From contig JBELBJ010000033.1 in assembly GCA_042095375.1 (NCBI GenBank), forward strand, positions 1-13,541: a stretch of DNA of 13,541 bases, given 5' to 3'. The notes beneath the pieces were generated by a model. It worked only from the letters and a program-made list of their open reading frames with translations. It had not been told where the DNA came from and ran no database searches. How positions within the stretch are numbered: position 1 is the stretch's first letter; each line of letters begins with the position of its first letter. Of this stretch, positions 7,788-13,541 are shown in pieces. Position numbers and translations under genes: made by a program. Source of the stretch: GCA-2715645 sp042095375 (lineage in GTDB: Bacteria > Bacteroidota > Bacteroidia > Cytophagales > MED-G16).

Positions 7788-8921
7788 TTAAAGTTTATAC
7801 CCTGCCTTTTTTAATACTTCTTGAGGATCGGGGATTTTATTATAGTGCCATTTCCCTCTAACTATTCCATTTTTCATAAGGAAAAATCCTGGATTAGACC
7901 TAATTATTGTTTTTAAAACCGTTGCATCAGCATACATAGTTGGAATATCAAAGTTTTCTTTTTTAGTAAAATCATTATATAGATTAGGATCAGAAGAAGT
8001 TACAACAATTGTTTCAATCCAAAATGAAATTAATTTTTCAAGTTCTTTAATTTTAGGTAAAATATTTTTATCAATTTTTTCTATATCATGTATTATGATC
8101 ATTAGTTTATTATCAAGTAATGATTCTTCAGTATAATCTATTTCATTATTCCATATACTATAATCAGTTATTTTTGGTTGTGCCTCTGGGTTAAGCAATC
8201 TTAGTTCTTTAAACGTATATGATGGATCAGAAGGAAAAGAACCAAAAGAGTATTCTTTACCATCTTTTTCCATTATATAAGCATAAATTAATTCTTGAGA
8301 AGGAAGCATTTCTTTTCTTATATTATTTCCAATTTTATAGGCTCTAAAGTCAACAAATGGAAGAAAATTAATAGCATAAAAACTTATAAATAAACTAATT
8401 ATCAAAGCTCCAATAACTAACCCATCTCTTAAAGATTTATTATTATAATCAAGAATTTTAATATATATGAGTCCTTTTGTTTCTTTGTATTTGTCGGCTA
8501 AAGCAAGAATAATCGAAGAAAAAAATAGAAGAACTATATCTTTTGTAAATGATTCCCAAGGTGTAAGTTTAATGGCATCTCCAAAACATCCACAATCTGT
8601 TACTTTATTATAATATGCAGAATAAAATGTCAGAAAAGTAAAAAATAAAATTAGGCTAAAAGTAACAGTACTAGTTATTTTCATTCTATAGTTTAATAGA
8701 AGTGCTACTCCAACAACTACCTCTAGGGTACATAAAATAACTGAAAGAATCAATGCAAAAGGAACAAGATATTCAAACAAAGAAGTGAAGTCCGAACTAA
8801 ATACTTGAAAATATTCTTCAAGTTTAATTTGAGTTCCAACCGGGTCATTGATCTTTATCAAACCCGAAAATACAAATAAACCTCCTACAAAATATCTTGA
8901 AATTGCGTATAAAATTTTCAT
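7788..8921 (-). CDS. BT_3928-like DoxX/MauE-type membrane protein with thioredoxin-like C-terminus
   Basis: A 377-residue inner-membrane protein of a Bacteroidota-typical family whose biochemical role is not established. The N-terminal half resembles DoxX/MauE proteins, with hydrophobic segments at about 5-23, 48-78, 86-104 and 127-143. The signature TDCGCFGDAIKLTPWESFTK (108-127) includes Cys110 and Cys112. A further membrane segment is at about 166-187. The C-terminal part (about 265-377) looks like a thioredoxin fold: a strand LMIIIHD, later ETIVVTSSDP, then SNPGFFLMKNGIV with a cis-Pro-like Pro344. The CxxC active site is absent. The start codon overlaps the stop of the upstream DUF1599 gene by one base (TAATG), so translational coupling is likely. 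A redox or quinone-linked role is an inference from the DoxX/MauE resemblance only. Confidence 0.85.
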   Translation of the reverse strand: MKILYAISRYFVGGLFVFSGLIKINDPVGTQIKLEEYFQVFSSDFTSLFEYLVPFALILSVILCTLEVVVGVALLLNYRMKITSTVTFSLILFFTFLTFYSAYYNKVTDCGCFGDAIKLTPWESFTKDIVLLFFSSIILALADKYKETKGLIYIKILDYNNKSLRDGLVIGALIISLFISFYAINFLPFVDFRAYKIGNNIRKEMLPSQELIYAYIMEKDGKEYSFGSFPSDPSYTFKELRLLNPEAQPKITDYSIWNNEIDYTEESLLDNKLMIIIHDIEKIDKNILPKIKELEKLISFWIETIVVTSSDPNLYNDFTKKENFDIPTMYADATVLKTIIRSNPGFFLMKNGIVRGKWHYNKIPDPQEVLKKAGYKL

Positions 8922-9463
8922 TATTTATTAGTCATTTTAATCAAACAAAAAACGGAATAATTTATTATGTCTTGATAGTTTGCTTTTACTCCTTCTGAAA
9001 TTATTGTTTTACCATTATTGTTTTCTATCTGTTTTGTTCTATATAATTTCATAAGTATTATATCTAGCATAGAACTTACCCTCATATCTCTCCAAGCTTC
9101 GTTATAATCATGATTTTTATTTTCAAGTAATTTGATTGTTTCATTTGAAGATGTATCATATAATAAATTAAGTTCTTCAAAAGGAATCTCTATTCGTTCG
9201 TCATCTTTAAAATTTAGTTGAATAATTGCAATCATAGAATAGTTAATAATACCTATAAATTCATTTTCAATTCCTTCATCTACTTTCATTAAATTTTTTT
9301 CTTGAATAGTTCTTATTCTCTGAGCTTTTATGAATATTTGATCTGTTATTGAGGGTAGTCTTAATATTCTCCATGCTGATCCGTAATCTTTATATTTTTT
9401 TAAAAAAATTTCTTTACAAGATGAAATTATATCTTTGTATTCAATAATTGTAGATGCTTCCAA
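8921..9463 (-). CDS. DUF1599 (Nmad1-type) protein with two repeats
   Basis: A 180-residue soluble protein with no signal peptide or membrane segment. It consists of two clearly related halves: KDYGSAWRILRLPSITDQIF (25-44) aligns with HDYNEAWRDMRVSSMLDIIL (118-137), and GIINYSMIAIIQL (71-83) aligns with DIINYSVFCLIKM (165-177). The offset is about 93 residues. The conserved DYxxAWR and IINYS motifs are those of DUF1599, which Pfam also groups as a nucleotide-modification-associated domain. The biochemical activity is unknown. The gene heads the minus-strand cluster with the BT_3928-like gene (one-base overlap) and aroK, and is divergent from folP with only 30 bases between start codons. Confidence 0.88.
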   Translation of the reverse strand: MEASTIIEYKDIISSCKEIFLKKYKDYGSAWRILRLPSITDQIFIKAQRIRTIQEKNLMKVDEGIENEFIGIINYSMIAIIQLNFKDDERIEIPFEELNLLYDTSSNETIKLLENKNHDYNEAWRDMRVSSMLDIILMKLYRTKQIENNNGKTIISEGVKANYQDIINYSVFCLIKMTNK

Positions 9464-9478
9464 TTCTTATTAATTTAA
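9448..9478 (+). promoter_or_regulatory. Possible folP promoter (Bacteroidota type)
   Basis: TTG at 9448-9450 is followed after 20 bases by TAATTTAA (9471-9478), which matches six of eight positions of the Bacteroidota -7 box TAnnTTTG with a suitable spacing from the -33 TTG. It would give a leader of about ten bases before the folP ATG. The -33 element would lie inside the divergent DUF1599 gene. The A/T-rich background makes chance matches easy, so this is tentative. Confidence 0.28.
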
Positions 9479-9493
9479 TTTAAATCTAAAATT

Positions 9494-10354
9494 ATGAAAT
9501 CGATTTTAAATATTGATGGTTTCTCGATAAAAAAAACACTTAATATTAAAGGTAATTTAGTTGACCTTTCTAATCCTATTATTATGGGCATTTTAAATCT
9601 AACTCCCGATTCATTCTACGATGGAGATTTATTTAACAATAAAAAAAAAGCATTATTAAAAGTAGAAAAGATGATAGATGAAGGTGCAGGTATCATTGAT
9701 GTTGGAGGATGCTCCACCAGACCAGGTGCTGAAATAATAAATGAAGAAGAGGAATGGAATAGAGTTAGAGACGTGATAAAATCAATTCGAAAAATTTTTC
9801 CTAATATTATAATTTCAATTGATACATTCAGATCTACTATTGCAAAAAAATCTTTTGATATTGGTGTGGATATTATCAATGATGTTTCTGGCGGATCATT
9901 TGACAAAAAGATGTTTTCACTTGTTGGAAAATTAGGTTTACCATACATATTGATGCATAGCAGAGGAAATCCAAAATCAATGAAAAACCTTACTAGCTAT
10001 GATAATTTGTTAGAAGACATAACATTATATTTTGCTAAAAAAATTGAATTATTACAATCAAAAGGTGTTAAAGATATAATAATTGATCCGGGTTTTGGTT
10101 TTGCAAAAACATTTGATCAAAATTTTACTATTCTAAATAATCTTAACTACTTCACAATATTAGATCTACCGATTTTAGTTGGAATCTCAAGAAAATCTTT
10201 TGTTCAAAAAAAATTTAATGTATCGGTAGAAGAATCTTTAGAATCAAGTATTAAGTTAAATAAAATTGCTTTAGAAAACCATGCCTCGATTCTCAGAGTT
10301 CATGATGTAAAAGAAACTAAAATAATGTTAGATGAGTTTCTTAAAAACTCTTAG
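9494..10354 (+). CDS. folP: Dihydropteroate synthase
   Basis: A 286-residue cytoplasmic TIM-barrel enzyme that joins 6-hydroxymethyl-dihydropterin pyrophosphate with p-aminobenzoate in folate synthesis; it is the sulfonamide target. All family motifs are in order: MGILNLTPDSFYDG (31-44), GGCSTRPGA (71-79), IDTFR (109-113), NDVSGG (129-134), MHSRGNP (154-160), DPGFGFAKT (198-206), SRKS (232-235) and RVHDV (268-272). Asn35, Asp110, Asn129, Asp198, Lys234 and His270 match known ligand residues. The N-terminus is about 14 residues longer than in relatives I recall, but no later in-frame start fits. It is divergent from the DUF1599 gene and converges on kbl with 8 bases between stops. Confidence 0.97.
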   Translation: MKSILNIDGFSIKKTLNIKGNLVDLSNPIIMGILNLTPDSFYDGDLFNNKKKALLKVEKMIDEGAGIIDVGGCSTRPGAEIINEEEEWNRVRDVIKSIRKIFPNIIISIDTFRSTIAKKSFDIGVDIINDVSGGSFDKKMFSLVGKLGLPYILMHSRGNPKSMKNLTSYDNLLEDITLYFAKKIELLQSKGVKDIIIDPGFGFAKTFDQNFTILNNLNYFTILDLPILVGISRKSFVQKKFNVSVEESLESSIKLNKIALENHASILRVHDVKETKIMLDEFLKNS

Positions 10355-10362
10355 TTAGATAA

Positions 10363-11550
10363 TCAAAGAATTTCTAATTTTTTTCCTATTTCAGTGAATG
10401 CATTAACGGCTTTATCTATCTGTTCGATAGAATGTATTGAGGATAGTTGGACTCTTATTCTTGCTTTCCCTTTTGGAACCACTGGGAAATAAAAACCAAT
10501 TACATAAATGCCTTTTATTAGCAGTTCATCAGCCATTTTTTTTGCTATTGTACTATCATATAACATTACTGGAACAATAGGATGAATGCCATCTGGAATA
10601 TCAAAGCCAGCTTTACTCATTTTTTCTCTGAAATATTTAGCGTTTGACATCAACTTATTTTTCAGATCATTATTTGATGAAAGAGTGTCAATTACTTTTA
10701 TTGATGCACCAACAATCGAAGGGGCTAAAGTATTTGAAAAAAGATAGGGTCTAGATTTTTGTCTTAGCATTTGAATAATTTCTTTTTTCCCACTTGTAAA
10801 CCCTCCAGATGCTCCCCCAAGTGCTTTTCCTAGAGTTCCAGTAATGATATCTACTTTATTGATAACTTTATGATGTTCATGGACACCTCTTCCTTTTTCT
10901 CCTATAAAACCAGTGGAATGACATTCATCTGTCATAACTAGAGCTTCATATTTTTCTGCTAATGCACAAATTTTATCAAGTTGAGCAATTGTTCCATCCA
11001 TTGAAAAAACACCATCAGTTACAATTATTTTTGTTCTCGAATCTTTTGCTTCCTTTAGCTTTTCCTCAAGATCATTCATGTTGTTATGAGAATATCTAAA
11101 TCTACTTGCTTTACACAATCTTATACCATCAATAATAGAAGCATGATTTAATTCATCAGAAATTATAGCATCTTTTTCATCTAATAACGGTTCAAATAAA
11201 CCACCATTAGCATCAAAAGCAGCTGCATAAAGAATGGTGTCTTCAGTACCTAAAAATTCTGATAATTTTTTTTCTAATTCTTTGTGTAAGTCTTGAGTTC
11301 CACAAATAAATCTTACAGATGATAAGCCAAATCCATGTGAGTCTATGGACTGTTTTGCAGCTTCAATTATTTTAGGATCTGATGATAGTCCAAGATAATT
11401 ATTTGCACAAAAGTTTATTACATTTTTATTTTTTGTTGTATTAATATCAGTACCTTGAGCAGTAGTGATGATTCTCTCATCTTTATATAGACCAGCTTTT
11501 TTTATTTCGGATAATTCTTTTTGTAATTGTTTTTTAAATGAATTGTACAT
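10363..11550 (-). CDS. kbl: Glycine C-acetyltransferase (2-amino-3-ketobutyrate CoA ligase)
   Basis: A PLP-dependent alpha-oxoamine synthase that cleaves 2-amino-3-ketobutyrate with CoA to glycine and acetyl-CoA. The frame is open from 11580, but the ATG at 11550 gives the usual N-terminus MYNSFKKQLQKELSEI, a length of 395 residues against 398 in E. coli Kbl, and lies downstream of the putative promoter; I use it. From this start, NYLGLSSDP is at 51-59 and His136 lies in DELNHASIID. DECHSTGFIG (208-217) holds the cofactor Asp208 and His211, and GTLGKALGG (238-246) holds the Schiff-base Lys242. These match E. coli positions almost exactly. Related enzymes such as BioF or HemA are less likely because the partner dehydrogenase gene is head to head with it. 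folP converges on it. Confidence 0.94.
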   Translation of the reverse strand: MYNSFKKQLQKELSEIKKAGLYKDERIITTAQGTDINTTKNKNVINFCANNYLGLSSDPKIIEAAKQSIDSHGFGLSSVRFICGTQDLHKELEKKLSEFLGTEDTILYAAAFDANGGLFEPLLDEKDAIISDELNHASIIDGIRLCKASRFRYSHNNMNDLEEKLKEAKDSRTKIIVTDGVFSMDGTIAQLDKICALAEKYEALVMTDECHSTGFIGEKGRGVHEHHKVINKVDIITGTLGKALGGASGGFTSGKKEIIQMLRQKSRPYLFSNTLAPSIVGASIKVIDTLSSNNDLKNKLMSNAKYFREKMSKAGFDIPDGIHPIVPVMLYDSTIAKKMADELLIKGIYVIGFYFPVVPKGKARIRVQLSSIHSIEQIDKAVNAFTEIGKKLEIL

Positions 11551-11582
11551 AAAAATTATTAATTTAGAAATTGCAATCAATA

Positions 11583-11590
11583 CAAATATA
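11583..11590 (-). promoter_or_regulatory. Putative -7 box of the kbl promoter
   Basis: Read on the minus strand, these bases are TATATTTG, an exact match to the Bacteroidota -7 consensus TAnnTTTG. It is in the 77-base gap between kbl and tdh. Transcription would start near 11578, leaving a leader of about 28 bases before the 11550 ATG; the alternative ATG at 11580 would then be at or outside the 5' end. No exact TTG is found at the -33 distance, so confidence is moderate. Confidence 0.45.
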
Positions 11591-11627
11591 TTTAATTAGA
11601 AATATAACTTTTAAGTTTTTTTTATAA

Positions 11628-12557
11628 ATGGAAAATATTTTAATAATAGGCTCAGGAGGTCAGCTAGGTTCGGAATTGGAAGACTATCTAGTCTCTTTAT
11701 ATGGTAGAGAAAAAATATGCAGCTCTGATATTAAAAAAAACAATTCAAACAGCGGGAATTTCATTGTTCTTGATGCTCTAGATAAGGATAGTTTATACAA
11801 AACAATAAAAGAAAATAACATTAAAATTGTATACCATCTAGCAGCTATTTTATCTGCAAAAGGTGAAGACAATCCAATTAAAACCTGGAATTTAAATATG
11901 AATACTCTTTTTAATATTTTAGAGTTAGCAAAAGAAAAAATATTATCAAAAGTCTTTTGGCCAAGTTCTATTGCAGTTTTTGGCCCTTCATCTCCTAAAA
12001 ACCCAGCGCCGCAGTTTTCAATTATGGATCCAACAACAGTTTATGGAATCTCTAAATTAGCTGGGGAAAGATGGTGTGAATATTATAATAAAACTTATTC
12101 TACAGATATAAGAAGCATTCGTTTTCCTGGCATTATAAGTTATAAATCTTTGCCTGGAGGTGGAACAACGGATTATGCTGTTGATATTTTTCATTCAGCA
12201 ATGAAAGATCAAAAATATTCTTGTTTTCTAAAAGAAGATACTTATCTGCCAATGCTATATATAGACGATGCATTGATGGCAATGAATAAAATAATGGAAG
12301 AAAAAAAATCAAATTTATCTATAGCATCAAGTTATAACCTTTCGGCAATGAGCTTTTCACCAAAAGAATTATTTGAGTCTATAAAAAAGCATAAGAAAAA
12401 TTTTCAAATAGAATATAATCATGATTATAGACAAAAAATTGCCGATACATGGCCTCAAAGCATAGATGACTCTCACGCAAGAAATGACTGGGGATGGAAA
12501 GAAAACTTTAACCTTGAAGAGATGACAAAAGAAATAATTTTAAATTTGAATAAATAA
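11628..12557 (+). CDS. tdh: L-threonine 3-dehydrogenase, SDR/epimerase type
   Basis: A 309-residue NAD-dependent enzyme of the extended short-chain dehydrogenase family that oxidises L-threonine to 2-amino-3-ketobutyrate, the substrate of Kbl. The Rossmann motif GSGGQLG is at 8-14. The catalytic set is Ser113/Ser114 in WPSSIAVFGP with Tyr139 and Lys143 in YGISK. The stretch SLPGGGTTDYAVDIFHSAMK (174-193) followed by YLPMLYIDDA (206-215) is the recognisable mark of SDR-type TDH rather than UDP-sugar epimerases. This is the form common in Bacteroidota, unlike the zinc MDR enzyme of E. coli. kbl lies head to head upstream (77-base gap), which confirms the pathway. An enoyl-CoA hydratase gene follows after 10 bases. 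Confidence 0.92.
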   Translation: MENILIIGSGGQLGSELEDYLVSLYGREKICSSDIKKNNSNSGNFIVLDALDKDSLYKTIKENNIKIVYHLAAILSAKGEDNPIKTWNLNMNTLFNILELAKEKILSKVFWPSSIAVFGPSSPKNPAPQFSIMDPTTVYGISKLAGERWCEYYNKTYSTDIRSIRFPGIISYKSLPGGGTTDYAVDIFHSAMKDQKYSCFLKEDTYLPMLYIDDALMAMNKIMEEKKSNLSIASSYNLSAMSFSPKELFESIKKHKKNFQIEYNHDYRQKIADTWPQSIDDSHARNDWGWKENFNLEEMTKEIILNLNK

Positions 12558-12567
12558 ATATTTTATT

Positions 12568-13353
12568 ATGAATAGTTTTTCCAATATTAGATTAAAAGAG
12601 AATAATAAAGAAGCAATAATCACGATAGATAGACCTAAATTTTTAAATGCTTTGAACCAAAAAACATTAGAGGAAATTGATAGTGCATTTAATATTCTTT
12701 CTAAAAACAATACTTTACGTGGTGTAGTTATTACAGGTGAAGGTGAAAAAGCTTTTGTCGCAGGAGCCGATATAAATGAATTTTTAAATGTAGACAGGGA
12801 TAATGCAAAACAAATTTGTAAAAATGGTCATAAGGTTTTTTCAAAAATAGAGAACTTCAAAATACCAGTAATTGCAGCAGTAAATGGATTTGCATTAGGT
12901 GGCGGATCTGAATTAGCTCTTGCTTGCCATATGAGGCTTGCAACTAAGAATGCTAAATTTTCTCAACCTGAAGTAAACTTAGGAATTATACCTGGATATG
13001 GTGGAACACAAAGATTAGCTCAATTGATTGGAAAAGGTAAAGCTTTGGAGTTAATGTGTACTGCAGAAATGATATCAGCAGATGAAGCTTTAAATTTAGG
13101 GTTAGTTAATTATGTTTCTGAAAACAAAGAGGATATGCTTTCTAAAGCTAGTGAGATTATAAAAACAATTTCTAGGAAAGCTCCAAAGGCAATTGAGAAC
13201 GTAATTAAATCTCTTAATGCAAAATATGACGAAAATAAAGATGGGTATAAAACTGAGATAGAATTATTTTCTGAATGTTGTGCTACTAAAGATTTTGTTG
13301 AGGGGACAAAAGCATTCTTAGAAAAAAGATGTCCAGATTTTAAAGGAGAATAA
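12568..13353 (+). CDS. Enoyl-CoA hydratase/isomerase (crotonase family)
   Basis: A 261-residue crotonase-fold enzyme of normal family length. The substrate-pocket start is DRPKFLNALN (21-30). The first oxyanion-hole segment is FVAGADINEF (63-72), and the second is NGFALGGGSELALAC (106-120). Both catalytic glutamates are present, Glu115 in GGGSELA and Glu135 in SQPEVNLGIIPGYGGTQRL. This supports true hydratase activity on trans-2-enoyl-CoA, likely short-chain, as in 3-hydroxybutyryl-CoA dehydratase. No thiolase, dehydrogenase or other beta-oxidation gene is visible. It lies between tdh (10-base gap) and a secreted-protein gene (2-base gap), all on one strand, so it is probably co-transcribed. 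The exact substrate is not determinable from sequence. Confidence 0.92.
   Translation: MNSFSNIRLKENNKEAIITIDRPKFLNALNQKTLEEIDSAFNILSKNNTLRGVVITGEGEKAFVAGADINEFLNVDRDNAKQICKNGHKVFSKIENFKIPVIAAVNGFALGGGSELALACHMRLATKNAKFSQPEVNLGIIPGYGGTQRLAQLIGKGKALELMCTAEMISADEALNLGLVNYVSENKEDMLSKASEIIKTISRKAPKAIENVIKSLNAKYDENKDGYKTEIELFSECCATKDFVEGTKAFLEKRCPDFKGE
13344..13348 (+). promoter_or_regulatory. Shine-Dalgarno-like AGGAG before the last gene
   Basis: AGGAG sits seven bases before the ATG at 13356, inside the last codons of the enoyl-CoA hydratase gene. It is the only well-placed purine-rich site I noticed in the window; Bacteroidota usually do without one. It supports the 13356 start and translation from the shared transcript. 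Confidence 0.5.
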
Positions 13354-13355
13354 AG

Positions 13356-13541
13356 ATGATATATTTTATATTAATATTTTTTTTTAATATTATTTTTGGA
13401 CAAATAGGTCTACCAACTTTTCAAGGTATTCAAAAAATTTCATCTTCATCTTTAAATCAGGAGTGTGGAACTCAAGGTTGTGGCGGTGCTTCTTTGTGTA
13501 GTGAACCTGAATGTGAAAAGCATCAAATTTCTATGAGATGG
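13356..13541 (+). CDS. Secreted Cys-containing protein of unknown function (N-terminal part)
   Basis: Only the first 62 codons are inside the window; the frame remains open at the edge. A short signal peptide MIYFILIFFFNIIFG with cleavage close to Gln16 is followed by a Ser-rich stretch and a cluster of four cysteines, Cys37, Cys42, Cys48 and Cys53, in CGTQGCGGASLCSEPECE. The lack of a lipobox Cys argues against a lipoprotein. Spaced cysteines in an exported protein could form disulfides or bind a metal, but no known family is recognised. It begins two bases after the enoyl-CoA hydratase stop and has a Shine-Dalgarno-like site, so it is likely the third gene of the tdh cluster. Confidence that it is a real gene is good; function is unknown. 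Confidence 0.68.
   Translation, partial: MIYFILIFFFNIIFGQIGLPTFQGIQKISSSSLNQECGTQGCGGASLCSEPECEKHQISMRW

Noticed and set aside
7471..7791. Plus-strand open frame of 106 codons
   Set aside because: Lies antisense over aroK, which has all its catalytic motifs; a shadow frame in A/T-rich DNA.
9616..9948. Minus-strand open frame of 110 codons
   Set aside because: Antisense to folP motifs; no signal peptide or domain; a shadow frame.
10334..10350. Hairpin GAGTTT-CTTAA-AAACTC at the end of folP as a terminator
   Set aside because: The stem is short, lies inside the coding sequence and has no T-run after it on either strand.
11551..11580. Upstream ATG extending Kbl by 10 residues
   Set aside because: The extra residues are hydrophobic and not found at the start of this enzyme family, and this ATG would lie at or before the predicted transcription start.
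11684..11872. Minus-strand open frame of 62 codons
   Set aside because: Antisense to the N-terminal Rossmann part of tdh; a shadow frame.

Overview
The window looks like chromosomal DNA from a low-GC member of the Bacteroidota, most likely an uncultured marine-type Flavobacteriales. This rests on very A/T-rich coding, signal peptides ending in SFSQ, almost no Shine-Dalgarno sequences, a proline--tRNA ligase of the archaeal/eukaryal type, an SDR-type threonine dehydrogenase, and Bacteroidota-typical families (BT_3928-like DoxX protein, duplicated DUF1599 protein, FloA with a short NfeD). The order within the phylum is an inference.

Layout. Bases 1-311 are the 3' end of a 23S rRNA gene, followed by a 5S rRNA gene and a strong hairpin-plus-T-tract terminator that ends the rRNA operon. 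An M24 metallopeptidase gene starts only about ten bases after it (+). A minus-strand operon proS > nfeD > floA follows (4199 down to 1229). Divergent from proS is a plus-strand pair: a secreted Asn/Ser/Arg/Gly-rich protein of unknown function (4297-5721) and an OmpP1/FadL-like outer-membrane barrel protein (5739-7301). A second minus-strand operon (9463 down to 7275) reads DUF1599 protein > BT_3928-like membrane protein > shikimate kinase, with folP divergent from it across only 30 bases. kbl (minus) converges on folP. Head to head with kbl is the plus-strand cluster tdh > enoyl-CoA hydratase > a secreted Cys-containing protein cut by the window end.

How the genes work together. tdh and kbl encode the two steps of threonine breakdown to glycine and acetyl-CoA. 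floA and nfeD form the usual bacterial flotillin/NfeD membrane-scaffold pair. The 4297-7301 pair is probably a cell-envelope unit. aroK (shikimate pathway) and folP (folate) are housekeeping biosynthesis genes. Genes are packed tightly: convergent neighbours overlap or lie 8 bases apart, operon gaps are 2-17 bases, and no mobile element, CRISPR array, tRNA or phage gene was seen. I found no convincing novel multi-gene system. The least explained parts are the low-complexity secreted protein, the truncated Cys-containing secreted protein, and the DUF1599/BT_3928 pair.
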